NCBI RefSeq assembly: GCF_027789125.1
Contig: NZ_JAQFVF010000023.1
Span: 371,081 to 435,080, forward strand
Length of the DNA stretch: 64,000 nucleotides
From: Paenibacillus aestuarii
GTDB taxonomy: Bacteria > Bacillota > Bacilli > Paenibacillales > NBRC-103111
Direction: 5' to 3'
Position numbers and translations under genes: made by a program. Position 1 is the first letter of the stretch. Each line of letters starts with the position of its first letter. The notes under the pieces were generated by a model that was not told where the DNA came from, made no database searches, and saw only the letters and a program-made list of their open reading frames with translations. Shown piece after piece: positions 18,766-27,607 of the stretch.

Positions 18766-19404
18766 ATGCAGCATATCAAGCGATATCACTCGCAAAGCTT
18801 ATGCACGGCTCCAGAGCAACCTGAGATCATCATCGAAGGCCCGGTTTCCCCGGACAGTTTAAAAGAATTAACTATGCATCCCAAACTGGATGCGTTCCGT
18901 AGACCGAAAGAGCAGCATGAAGCACTTGTCGAAATTGCTGAATTACCGGAAGGGCGTATTATTTTGGCGCGGGCTGGCGCAATGATCGTCGGCTACGTCA
19001 CCTTTCATTACCCTGATGAAATCGAGCGCTGGTCACAAGGCAACATGCAGGATTTAATCGAGCTTGGCGCTATTGAAGTTGCGGACGAGTACCGTTCGAT
19101 CGGATTGGGAAAAAAAATGATCCAGCTCGCTTTTGCGGACGAGCAAATGGAAAACGTGATCTGCTTTACAACGGAATACTATTGGCATTGGGATTTGGAA
19201 GCCTGCGGGTTAACCGTATGGGAGTATCGGCAAATGATGGAAAAGCTGATGAAATGCGTGGACATGGTATGGTTCGCTACCGATGATCCCGAGATCTGCT
19301 CGCATCCGGCGAATTGTCTGATGGTCAGAATTGGCAGCAAGGTGCCGCTCTCCTCTGTCGAGCAGTTCGACCGCGTACGCTTTCAGCAGCGTTTTATGTA
19401 TTAA
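18766..19404 (+). CDS. acuA: Protein acetyltransferase AcuA (GNAT)
   Basis: A 212-residue GNAT protein very like B. subtilis AcuA (EGPVSP, RPKEQHEALVEIAELPEGRI, ELGAIEVADEYRSIGLGKK, HPANCLMVRIG). It acetylates the active-site lysine of AcsA and switches it off. ATG 18766 with AGGAG 10 bases upstream is chosen over the ATG at 18736, which has no site. acuC follows after 33 bases. Confidence 0.95.
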   Translation: MQHIKRYHSQSLCTAPEQPEIIIEGPVSPDSLKELTMHPKLDAFRRPKEQHEALVEIAELPEGRIILARAGAMIVGYVTFHYPDEIERWSQGNMQDLIELGAIEVADEYRSIGLGKKMIQLAFADEQMENVICFTTEYYWHWDLEACGLTVWEYRQMMEKLMKCVDMVWFATDDPEICSHPANCLMVRIGSKVPLSSVEQFDRVRFQQRFMY

Positions 19405-19437
19405 GCACTGCAATGGTTTCTGGAGGAGTTTGGAGAT

Positions 19438-20625
19438 ATGAAAACATTAACGAGTAATCCCGTCTTCATTTATGATGATCAAGAGATTCAGTATAAGTTT
19501 AACGAAGATCACCCGTTCAACCAAGACCGGCTCCTCATGACCGTCGACCTGCTGCGCAAATGCGGCGCGCTGCCCGACAGCGCGCTGTGCTTGCCCCGGC
19601 CGGCGACAGCGGCCGAGCTGCTGCGCGTGCATGCTCTTGCGTATATCGAAGCCGTGAAAGCGCTTAGCGCGCCAGTACCGGAGGATACGTGGGTGCAGGC
19701 TGCAGGGCGCTATGGCCTCGATACCGACGACACGCCGTATTTTGCCGGGATGCATGACATCACATCCCGGGTCGTCGGCGGCTCCATCACCGCCGCGGAC
19801 CTGGTGATGTCCGGCGCCGCGCCGCACGCGCTCCATCTGGGCGGCGGCCTGCACCACGCGCTGCACAGCAAAGGCGCGGGGTTCTGCGTCTACAACGACG
19901 CCTCGGCGGCGATTGCGCACATTCGCGACAAGTACGGCGCCAAGGTGCTGTACGTTGATACGGACGTGCATCACGGAGACGGCGTGCAGTGGAGCTTCTA
20001 CACCGAGCCCGGCGTATGCACGCTGTCCATTCACGAAACCGGGAAATATTTATTTCCCGGCACAGGTGCTGTGAACGAACGCGGTGAAGGCGAAGCGTTC
20101 GGCACGAGCATTAATATCCCGGTGGAGCCTTACACCGAGGATGAATCCTGGCTGGAATGCTTCGGCGAGGTGCTCACCGAGACGATCGCACGCTTCCAGC
20201 CGGACGTCATTGTCTCCCAGCATGGCTGCGATGCCCATGCGTTCGACCCGCTCGCGCATGTGTGCTGCTCCATGCGCGTGTACAAGGCCATGCCCGAGCT
20301 GATCCACACCCTGGCGCATCAGTGGTGCGACGGGAAGTGGATTGCGCTCGGGGGCGGCGGGTACGACATCTGGCGTGTCGTACCGCGTGCCTGGAGCCTG
20401 CTCTGGCTCGTGATGAGCGAGCAGGCGATCATCGGCCAGCTGGAGGCGCAGCCCCAGCTGCGGCTACCCCAGGCGTGGCTGGACGCCTGGGGTGGCAAGA
20501 GTCCGGGTCCGCTGCCTGAGACATGGCTGGACCCGGTGCACGCCTGGACGCCGATTCCGCGGCGCCAGATCATCACTGACAAAAACCGGCAGACGAAAGA
20601 AATCGCCATGATGTATCTTAAATAA
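19438..20625 (+). CDS. acuC: Histone-deacetylase-like protein AcuC
   Basis: A 395-residue arginase/deacetylase-fold protein of the class I HDAC type: HLGGGLHHAL, FCVYNDASAAI, the zinc site DTDVHHGDGVQ, and the late LGGGGYD. AcuC removes the acetyl group from AcsA, reactivating it. GGAGGAG lies before the ATG. In B. subtilis acuB (CBS plus ACT) sits between acuA and acuC; here the two are directly adjacent and acuB is missing. Locally high GC in its middle part. Confidence 0.95.
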   Translation: MKTLTSNPVFIYDDQEIQYKFNEDHPFNQDRLLMTVDLLRKCGALPDSALCLPRPATAAELLRVHALAYIEAVKALSAPVPEDTWVQAAGRYGLDTDDTPYFAGMHDITSRVVGGSITAADLVMSGAAPHALHLGGGLHHALHSKGAGFCVYNDASAAIAHIRDKYGAKVLYVDTDVHHGDGVQWSFYTEPGVCTLSIHETGKYLFPGTGAVNERGEGEAFGTSINIPVEPYTEDESWLECFGEVLTETIARFQPDVIVSQHGCDAHAFDPLAHVCCSMRVYKAMPELIHTLAHQWCDGKWIALGGGGYDIWRVVPRAWSLLWLVMSEQAIIGQLEAQPQLRLPQAWLDAWGGKSPGPLPETWLDPVHAWTPIPRRQIITDKNRQTKEIAMMYLK

Positions 20626-20631
20626 AATGCC

Positions 20632-20683
20632 AAAAAGCTCAGGAGCACCGCGCCAGCGGCTCGCCTCCTGAGCTTTCTTTTTT
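20632..20683. terminator. Bidirectional terminator between acuC and mtnN
   Basis: AAAGCTCAGGAG / CTCCTGAGCTTT 12-bp stem with a GC-rich loop, A-run before and T-run after. Confidence 0.9.
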
Positions 20684-21383
20684 ACAGATGCTTCACCATA
20701 TCTTCAACCATTTTATAGGAATTCTCCGAAGCTTGAACGGTAAATTCGGCAAAGTTCACATGCGCCGAGCCATCGGCTTTATCGGACATAGAGCGAATCA
20801 CCACGTAAGGGATTCCGTTCATGGAGCAAACTTGAGCGACCGAAGCCCCTTCCATCTCCACACAAGTTCCTCCGAGCTCTTGATGAAGCTGAGCGACAAG
20901 CTCACGGCTGGCGACGAATTGATCGCCGGACAGCACAACTCCCTTTTTCATTTTGCCACTGAATAAGCGCTCTCCGGAAGCCATGGCCGCCTCGACCAAT
21001 TGCGCATCCGCTTCGAAAACCGATTTGGCTTCGTAAGGAATGACGCCGCGTTTGAATCCAAGCGCCGTCACATCCATATCGTGCTGCAAGCACTCCCTGG
21101 AAACGACGATGTCGCCGATGTTCAGCTCAGGGTCCAGTGCGCCTGCGACGCCGGTGAAGATGACAGCCTGTACCGCGAAATGGTCGATCAGAATCTGCGT
21201 TGTGACAGCGGCATTCACTTTGCCAACGCCTGTGCGGCAGACAACGACGTTTTTACCGAAATATTGCCCTTCACGAAATGTAATGCCGGCCTTGACCGTC
21301 TCTTTGACATCCTGCATATGAGACAGCAGCAGCTCAATCTCTTCATTCATAGCGCCGATTAAGGCGATTTTATTCCAAGTCAT
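20682..21383 (-). CDS. mtnN: 5'-methylthioadenosine / S-adenosylhomocysteine nucleosidase
   Basis: A 233-residue nucleosidase. Family marks: IGAMNEEIELL with the catalytic glutamate, VFTGVAGALDP-type loop, VEMEGASVAQVC holding the ribose-binding Met-Glu, and RSMSDKAD with the catalytic aspartate. It splits MTA and SAH for methionine salvage and AI-2 precursor formation. It lies 43 bases after ccpA and may be partly read through from it. Confidence 0.96.
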   Translation of the reverse strand: MTWNKIALIGAMNEEIELLLSHMQDVKETVKAGITFREGQYFGKNVVVCRTGVGKVNAAVTTQILIDHFAVQAVIFTGVAGALDPELNIGDIVVSRECLQHDMDVTALGFKRGVIPYEAKSVFEADAQLVEAAMASGERLFSGKMKKGVVLSGDQFVASRELVAQLHQELGGTCVEMEGASVAQVCSMNGIPYVVIRSMSDKADGSAHVNFAEFTVQASENSYKMVEDMVKHL

Positions 21384-21420
21384 GGGCGGAATCCTCTTTC
21401 TTATCTTAAAATGAAAAGAT

Positions 21421-21439
21421 GGCTCATTAGGAATGAGCC
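21421..21439 (-). terminator. Hairpin across the ccpA stop codon
   Basis: Perfect GGCTCATT-AGG-AATGAGCC hairpin, followed on the minus strand by ATCTTTTCATTTT. The ccpA stop (21427-21429) lies in it. The imperfect T tract suggests partial termination before mtnN. Confidence 0.6.
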
Positions 21440-22431
21440 ACCGATTGGCGTTGAATAATCTCGTGCGGCAAGATCACTTGCATGTGATCTGTCGTTTCTT
21501 TATTCATCAGCTTGGTCAACAAGCGCATCGATACGGCACCGATGTCATACATAGGCTGAGCGACTGTCGTCAGCGTCGGTCTTACCATGGAAGCCATACG
21601 AATATTATCCACACTGATGACGGCAATATCCTGAGGCACTCTCAGGCCGTTATCTTGAATCGTGTGTATGGCTCCGATGGCCATCTCGTCCGTTGCCGAG
21701 AAAATCGCTGTGGGCCGCGGTGACAGCTGCAAGAAGTGATTGACTGCGTCCACGCTGGACTCATACCGGTAGTTGCCGATGCGGACGTATTCGTCGCGAA
21801 GCGGAATGCCGGCAGCTTCCAACGCCTTCTTATATCCTTGGTAACGCGCATAACCGTTCGCAGGGTCTTGCAGCGTACCGGAAATCATCGCGATATCGCG
21901 GTGGCCGGCGGCGATCAAGACGTTCACGGCGTCGAATGCCGCTTTTTCATGATCGATATCCACGTAGGCCATCGTGTTATTCTCATCTTTGGTCCCACAC
22001 AGGACAACGGGTACGGAGGACGTCTTAAATGCCTGGATGTGATCCTCGGTCACAACACCGCCCATGAACAACAGACCGTCAACCTGCTTCTCCAGTAGTG
22101 TGTTGATGACGCGAATCTCTTTCTCCTTCTTCTTATCCGCATTACTCAAAATAATGTTGTAATGGTACATGTTCGCGATATCTTCGATTCCGCGTGCAAC
22201 CTCGGCAAAGATCGAGTTGGAAATATCGGGAATGACAACCCCAACGGTTGTCGTTTTCTTACTCGCTAATCCTCTTGCCACAGCATTCGGACGATAACCG
22301 AGACGTTCAATCGCTTCAAAAACTTTTTTGCGAGTTTGCGGCTTCACGTTCGGATTGTTGTTCACAACCCTGGAAACGGTTGCCATTGAGACACCAGCTT
22401 CTCTTGCTACATCGTAAATGGTTACGGTCAC
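21427..22431 (-). CDS. ccpA: Catabolite control protein A (LacI family)
   Basis: A 334-residue LacI/GalR regulator nearly identical in its DNA-binding part to B. subtilis Ccp[52 protein letters not shown]. With HPr-Ser-P or Crh-Ser-P it binds cre sites. GTG at 22431 is chosen because GGAGAGAG lies 7 bases upstream and the protein then begins like known CcpA; the ATG at 22446 is part of that binding site. Confidence 0.96.
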   Translation of the reverse strand: MTVTIYDVAREAGVSMATVSRVVNNNPNVKPQTRKKVFEAIERLGYRPNAVARGLASKKTTTVGVVIPDISNSIFAEVARGIEDIANMYHYNIILSNADKKKEKEIRVINTLLEKQVDGLLFMGGVVTEDHIQAFKTSSVPVVLCGTKDENNTMAYVDIDHEKAAFDAVNVLIAAGHRDIAMISGTLQDPANGYARYQGYKKALEAAGIPLRDEYVRIGNYRYESSVDAVNHFLQLSPRPTAIFSATDEMAIGAIHTIQDNGLRVPQDIAVISVDNIRMASMVRPTLTTVAQPMYDIGAVSMRLLTKLMNKETTDHMQVILPHEIIQRQSVAHS

Positions 22432-22671
22432 GGCTACTCTCTCCATATCCCAAATTATTCTGCGATCCTATCATTTACAGTAATGATACGACACTTTCAC
22501 ACATCTTGCAATTAATATTGAAAATGCTTTGAAAACTATTTTACAGATTTTCATACTTATTTTCAAATCCACACTTTTGGTTAAATAAAAAACCAACCTC
22601 ACTGGAGATTGGTCAACATATACCTGACAACCGGAATCGGGGAAAGCTTCCCCTCCCCTCGTTCGTTGCTG

Positions 22672-23079
22672 TTAGGTTGTCATTGTATTTTGTGTAATTT
22701 GTGACAGACGGCTGCGGATTTCCTCTGCCCATGGCTCATCGCCCAGCGATTGCGCAAGCAGCAGAATGTCCAGCAGCTCATTGATGCGCTCCTCGACGAT
22801 CTTCTCCATGGAATCGTTCATATGTTCTTTTTCCGTTACTTTCAGCAGCAAATAAGCGATTTCTGACATCTCATGGAAAAAGTATTGCTGCTTCTCGGGT
22901 TTGCTGCCCAGCTTGCCAATCAAGCCAGTCAGTTCAGGTTTAACATGAGGAACGACTTCGCTCCTGCCGCATGCTTCACAAGAGTAAATCGGCACGTTCT
23001 CAATGTCGACCTTATTTTGATAAATAACTGTGCGCAGACGAAGATTCATTGTCCGTCCGCACTTGCAATACTTCTGCAT
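22672..23079 (-). CDS. Zinc-finger (YgiT-type CxCG/CxxCG) protein of unknown function
   Basis: A 135-residue protein with a zinc ribbon at the N terminus (YCKCGRTM ... YSCEACGRSEVV), then a helical C-terminal part. YgiT/YokU-like relatives are often regulators. ATG 23079 has AAGGAG 8 bases upstream; the longer frame to 23190 has none. A dyad AGTACA-N10-TGTACT (23110-23131) lies just upstream. Specific function not recognised. Confidence 0.7.
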   Translation of the reverse strand: MQKYCKCGRTMNLRLRTVIYQNKVDIENVPIYSCEACGRSEVVPHVKPELTGLIGKLGSKPEKQQYFFHEMSEIAYLLLKVTEKEHMNDSMEKIVEERINELLDILLLAQSLGDEPWAEEIRSRLSQITQNTMTT

Positions 23080-23218
23080 CCTATACACTCCTTCATGAAA
23101 AAGACGACAAGTACACATCAAACTTTGTACTAAAGTTATTCTATCAACTCGCCTATTTTCCTTCTGAAAAAGAGTAGTAGTTTTTGCCACGCTTGGAAGG
23201 CGGACTACGGATAACCAG

Positions 23219-23749
23219 TTATTTACTAAACTTGGCTAGTTCTTCGACAAATCGTTTGCTGAACGCCGGAAGATCCGGTGGTCTGCGACCGGAGATGAGG
23301 TTGCGGTCGACGACCACTTCTTCATCCACCCAAGTCGCGCCGGCATTCTCGATATCGTCCCGAATGCCCGGTGTCGAGGTCATCGTATAGCCTTGCACAA
23401 TCTTCGCAGAAATGAGCACCCAGCCGGCATGGCAGATCTGTGCGATCGGCTTTGCCGCGGCATGGAACTCTTGCGTTAGCCGCAGCACATCCGAATAGCG
23501 GCGAAGCTTGTCCGGCGCCCAGCCTCCAGGCACGTACAGGCCGATATAATCGGACGACTTCACTTCGTCAAAGGCATAATCAGTCGTGATCGGTACACCG
23601 TATTTGCCGTGATAGACGGTTTTCGCTTTAGGCCCGACAATATCGACAGCCGCTCCCGACTCTCTTAAGCGAAGAACCGGATACCACATTTCCAGATCTT
23701 CAAATTCTTCATCCACAAAAGCAAGGACTCTTTGTCCTGTTAATTCCAT
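23219..23749 (-). CDS. DJ-1/PfpI family protein
   Basis: A 176-residue type 1 glutamine-amidotransferase-like protein of the PfpI group. Glu near residue 15 (DEEFEDLE), the nucleophile elbow IAQICHAGW (Cys about 106) and the following histidine are present. Members have deglycase, chaperone or peptidase activity. No operon partner; it ends about 140 bases before the zinc-finger gene. Confidence 0.9.
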   Translation of the reverse strand: MELTGQRVLAFVDEEFEDLEMWYPVLRLRESGAAVDIVGPKAKTVYHGKYGVPITTDYAFDEVKSSDYIGLYVPGGWAPDKLRRYSDVLRLTQEFHAAAKPIAQICHAGWVLISAKIVQGYTMTSTPGIRDDIENAGATWVDEEVVVDRNLISGRRPPDLPAFSKRFVEELAKFSK

Positions 23750-23799
23750 CGTTGATCCCCTCCATTTTATTCCATTTTAAACGCAACCCTTATACTCGC

Positions 23800-25575
23800 T
23801 TAAACGTTCTTCCCCAAGAAGCCGGCATCAGCCAGCGAAGACTCATCGCCATCTTCGACCGCAGCTTCCGTCACAGCAAGCAATTGTTTGATTTGATCGC
23901 TGGTCTGGCAGGCCAACACACGCTCCACCAGCTCTTTACACTTGGAGGCGTCACTCGCAAGCAGCCGGTGTTTGACCTGCAGCAGCGTCTGCACGGAGAT
24001 GCTCAGCTCTTCGATTCCCAGGCCGAGCCAGATCGGCAGCGCGCGGATATCTCCGGCCATTTCGCCACAAACACCAACAGGAATGCCTACGCGCTTCGCC
24101 GAGTCGATCACATGCTTAAGCAGCCTGATTACCGCCGGGTGATAAGGTTCATAGAGATGAGCGATCGCTTCGTTCATCCGGTCTACGGCTAACACATACT
24201 GCACCAGATCGTTCGTGCCGATACTGATGAAATTGACTTCACTGGCCAGCACATCGGCAATCAGCGCCGCGGCAGGCACCTCGATCGTCAACCCAACTTC
24301 GATGTGCGGATTGAAGTCGATGCCCTTCTCGCGCAGCTCTTGCTTCGCTTCTTCCAACAGCGCATTAGCTCTGCGCACTTCATCGAGTGAGGACACCATC
24401 GGATACATGATCTTCACCGGACCGTAACTGCTTGCCCGCAGGATCGCTTTGAGCTGGATCATGAACAGATCCTTACGGTCCAGCGATATGCGGATTGCCC
24501 TGTAGCCGAGAAACGGATTATCTTCCTTAGCCAGCGGCAAATAATCCAGCTTCTTATCCCCGCCGATATCTAGCGTGCGAATGATGATCGGCCGGCCCTG
24601 CAGCTGTTTCACCGCATGGCGGTAAACCTCAAACTGCTCGTCCTCGCTGGGCAGTGCGTCGCGGTCCATGTATAAATACTCCGTGCGGAACAGCCCGACC
24701 CCCGAAGCGCCGTTGCGCAGCACTTGATCGATTTCCATCACCGAGTTCATGTTCGCATGCAGATGCACGTGCTTGTGATCCAAGGTGACGGGGGCGACGT
24801 CGGCAATCTCCTGCAAGCTTTCCTTGAATTCCAGCCAATTGCGCTTGCGTGCCTGATAACGCTCAATGGTTAACGGGTCAGGATTGATATACAGCGTGCC
24901 TTCTTGACCGTCGATGATCAGGAAATCGCCGTTTTGAATCGGTCGCAGCAGCTTGCCCTCCAGACCAAGGACATAGGGAATCGACATCGCCCGGGCCATG
25001 ATCGATACATGGGAATGCGTGCCGCCGAGAATTGTCAGCAGCCCCAGCACTTTACCTGGGTCCAGATGCGCCAATTGCGACGGTGTCAGCTCTTTGGCAA
25101 CGAGGATATAGGGATGATCCACCGGAGGCAGATTCGAGCTCGTATCGCCCAACAGGTGCTTTAGCAGCCTGTTCCCCACATCCTTAATGTCGAGCGCCCG
25201 CTCTTTCATATATTCATCATCGATGAGATTGAACATTTCAACGAATTTGTCAATAACTTCCTTCACTGCTACTTCAGCCGCCTTGTACTGCAGCTCAATG
25301 ATGCCTTGAATCTCTTTCATAAAAATCGGATCTTCCAAGATGGCCAAATGCGCATCAAATATATAGGCTTGATCCTGTCCGACAACTTCTTTGATCTCTT
25401 GCTTAATGAGTTCCAGCTCATCCTTAGAGGATCGAATGCCGTCATACAACCGCTCGAATTCGTAAGCGAGGTCGGTCACTTCGATCATTTTTTCAGGAAA
25501 ATCCCATTCCCATGTCGGAATGACGAACGCTTTTCCCATCGCAATACCTGAAGAAGCTCCTATCCCTCTGATCAT
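23800..25575 (-). CDS. ptsI: PTS enzyme I (phosphoenolpyruvate-protein phosphotransferase)
   Basis: A 591-residue enzyme I. The phospho-histidine segment reads GGTHSHVSIMARA (about residue 192), followed by the PEP-binding barrel with GVGLFRTEYLYM, LDIGGDKKLDYL, SIGTNDLVQYVLAVDR and VGVCGEMAGD. It moves phosphate from PEP to HPr. Its ATG overlaps the stop of the EIICBA gene in an ATGA, so translation is coupled. No HPr gene is in the operon, unlike the usual ptsH-ptsI pair. It may be a second enzyme I of the genome. Confidence 0.93.
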   Translation of the reverse strand: MIRGIGASSGIAMGKAFVIPTWEWDFPEKMIEVTDLAYEFERLYDGIRSSKDELELIKQEIKEVVGQDQAYIFDAHLAILEDPIFMKEIQGIIELQYKAAEVAVKEVIDKFVEMFNLIDDEYMKERALDIKDVGNRLLKHLLGDTSSNLPPVDHPYILVAKELTPSQLAHLDPGKVLGLLTILGGTHSHVSIMARAMSIPYVLGLEGKLLRPIQNGDFLIIDGQEGTLYINPDPLTIERYQARKRNWLEFKESLQEIADVAPVTLDHKHVHLHANMNSVMEIDQVLRNGASGVGLFRTEYLYMDRDALPSEDEQFEVYRHAVKQLQGRPIIIRTLDIGGDKKLDYLPLAKEDNPFLGYRAIRISLDRKDLFMIQLKAILRASSYGPVKIMYPMVSSLDEVRRANALLEEAKQELREKGIDFNPHIEVGLTIEVPAAALIADVLASEVNFISIGTNDLVQYVLAVDRMNEAIAHLYEPYHPAVIRLLKHVIDSAKRVGIPVGVCGEMAGDIRALPIWLGLGIEELSISVQTLLQVKHRLLASDASKCKELVERVLACQTSDQIKQLLAVTEAAVEDGDESSLADAGFLGKNV

Positions 25576-27461
25576 CCGTTTGCCCCTCCTGACGTTTTAG
25601 TAGGCTTTAAGACGACGGACATGACGGAACCTTGGCCTTTTTTCACGGCTTTGAATGGAGCAAAGCTCCATGACTTGACAAGATCCGGATTCGTAATAAT
25701 CATAGGTGTCGCCAATGATGAAGCAAATTTCTTCACTTTATTGAGATTGAATTTCACCAGCAATTGACCCGGCTCTACACGATCTCCTTCTTTTACAACT
25801 GCGGAGAAACATTTCCCCGGAATGCTCGCTGTATCGATCCCGATATGCAACAGCACTTCAAGCCCTTCATCGGTCAAAATGCCAAGCGCGTGCATGGTCG
25901 GATAAATATGCATGATCGTCCCGGCTACAGGCGAGAGCAGCTCTCCTTTTTCCGGGAAAAAGGCCACTCCGTTGCCGACCAGTCTGGATGCAAAAATCCG
26001 GTCTGGCACTTCTTCAATCGGAATCATCCGCCCCTGCATCGGCGAATTAAACAGTACGACATGAATATCTTTGCGTAAAACTTTCATGATTTCTTCGCGA
26101 ATCAGTTCTGAGAATGTTCCGAACACGACTTGAACATTGCCTCCCCCAAGACGAATGACGCCTGCTGCTCCCAAATGCCGTAATGCCGTGATGTCCATCA
26201 GTCGATCATTCCCCAATGTCAGTCGCAGTCTAGTGATGCAGGCTTCAATCTTCTTAATATTGTCTTTGCCGCCGAGCGCTTGCAGAATAAGAGGGGAGCG
26301 GTACGGGATATCGCCGGCCCACTCTTCCAGCGGCGATCCTTCTTCCCTGCCGGGAGTCGGGATTTGAAACTTACGGATTGCCCAGCGGAATAAGAAATAA
26401 TAGAGCAGTCCGTAAACGATCCCGATCGGGATCAGCAGCAATCCATGATCGGACAGATGGAGATTGATCACATAATCGATCGCTCCCGCGGAATAAGAGA
26501 ACCCATGGCGAATATGGAGATAGTACGCAATCCACATCGCCGACCCGGATAGCACCGCATGGATCACAAAGAGGTACGGCGCAACGAATAAAAACGCAAA
26601 TTCAATCGGCTCCGTGACTCCCGTTAAAAAACAAGCCAACGCCGCAGTTAAAAAGGTGGCTTTGATCTTGGGCTTTAAATCTTCGCGCGCTTCGCCAATG
26701 ATGGCAAAGGCTATCGCCGGCAGCGCAAACATCATGATCGGGTACAATCCGGCCATGTAAACGCCCGCTGTAGGATCACCGGCAAAAAAGCGCGGCAAAT
26801 CGCCATACACGGTGTGCCCGTCTACTGCGCGGTAGCTGCCCAATTGAAACCAGAAAAAATTGTTGAGGATATGATGCAATCCGGATGGAACCAGCAAACG
26901 GTGGGCGATCCCGTACAAGAAAGTACCGAAGCCGCCCATACCGAGCAGCGCGCTGGAGAGCTTGCCCATCACCAACGCGAGATATGGGCCTACAGCGATC
27001 ATGATGTAAGATACGATGAGCGTCGCAAGCCCCATCACGAGCGGCACAATGCGCGGCCCGCCGAAAAACTGGATATATTCGGGAAGCTTAACCTCTTTGA
27101 ACCGATGATAAATAATGGCGGACAGCAATCCAATCAGAATTCCGCCGGATACGCCCAATTGGAAATCGGAGCCCAGCTGGTGTTCAACGAGCCTTGTAAA
27201 CATAAAGTAGCCCAACATCGCGGACAAGCCGGCAATCCCAGCGCTCTCCGTCAAACCCAGGGCAACGCCTACAGCGAAAATAATCGGTATGTAATCAAAA
27301 ACCGTATTTCCGGCTAACAGCAGCATGTTTCCGAAACTGGAAGCGTGAATGGCACCCCATGGCAGGTCGCCTAAACGAAGCAGCACGGCCGCAATGGGAA
27401 GCGCAATGGTAGGCAGCATTAAAGAGCGGCCGAGTTGTTGTAAATTTCCCATCCAGTTCAA
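25572..27461 (-). CDS. Glucose/N-acetylglucosamine-family PTS transporter EIICBA
   Basis: A 629-residue three-domain permease: EIIC membrane domain (1-360), EIIB (about 395-460) with the phospho-cysteine in EACITRLRL, and EIIA (about 495-620) with HALGIL and LLHIGIDT histidine motifs. The EIIC motif GDLPRFFAGDPTAG and LVPSGLHHILNNFFW look more like GlcNAc permeases (NagE/NagP) than PtsG. TTG 27461 is used: AAGGAGGT lies 9 bases before it, while the ATG at 27452 is too far. It is first in an operon with enzyme I and follows a promoter with palindromes. Confidence 0.9.
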   Translation of the reverse strand: MNWMGNLQQLGRSLMLPTIALPIAAVLLRLGDLPWGAIHASSFGNMLLLAGNTVFDYIPIIFAVGVALGLTESAGIAGLSAMLGYFMFTRLVEHQLGSDFQLGVSGGILIGLLSAIIYHRFKEVKLPEYIQFFGGPRIVPLVMGLATLIVSYIMIAVGPYLALVMGKLSSALLGMGGFGTFLYGIAHRLLVPSGLHHILNNFFWFQLGSYRAVDGHTVYGDLPRFFAGDPTAGVYMAGLYPIMMFALPAIAFAIIGEAREDLKPKIKATFLTAALACFLTGVTEPIEFAFLFVAPYLFVIHAVLSGSAMWIAYYLHIRHGFSYSAGAIDYVINLHLSDHGLLLIPIGIVYGLLYYFLFRWAIRKFQIPTPGREEGSPLEEWAGDIPYRSPLILQALGGKDNIKKIEACITRLRLTLGNDRLMDITALRHLGAAGVIRLGGGNVQVVFGTFSELIREEIMKVLRKDIHVVLFNSPMQGRMIPIEEVPDRIFASRLVGNGVAFFPEKGELLSPVAGTIMHIYPTMHALGILTDEGLEVLLHIGIDTASIPGKCFSAVVKEGDRVEPGQLLVKFNLNKVKKFASSLATPMIITNPDLVKSWSFAPFKAVKKGQGSVMSVVLKPTKTSGGANG

Positions 27462-27487
27462 CCGATGGCTACCTCCTTAAAAGTTGC

Positions 27488-27502
27488 ACAAGTTCAACTT
27501 GT
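27488..27502 (-). promoter_or_regulatory. Perfect palindrome in the EIICBA leader (candidate operator)
   Basis: ACAAGTT-N1-AACTTGT, perfect 7-bp arms, between promoter and ribosome binding site. Position suits a repressor roadblock site. Confidence 0.5.
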
Positions 27503-27511
27503 CACCTTTTT

Positions 27512-27548
27512 CTATACAAATCGTATAGCTTGTCAGCCTGTTTGTCAA
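27512..27548 (-). promoter_or_regulatory. Promoter of EIICBA-ptsI with overlapping dyad
   Basis: On the minus strand TTGACA, 17-base spacer, TACGAT. A dyad CTATAC-N5-GTATAG (27512-27528) overlaps the -10 box, a typical repressor position (for example a GntR-type GlcNAc regulator, by inference only). Confidence 0.65.
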
Positions 27549-27550
27549 AA

Positions 27551-27581
27551 CAAAATAAGCAGGCCGGCGACCGACCTGCTT
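27551..27581 (-). terminator. Terminator of the Q/N-rich protein gene
   Basis: AAGCAGG / CCTGCTT stem with GG/CC inner pairs, followed on the minus strand by ATTTTG. It lies between the Q/N-rich gene and the EIICBA promoter. Confidence 0.65.
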
Positions 27582-27607
27582 GGATATCCTTTCATACCCT
27601 TCAGCAA

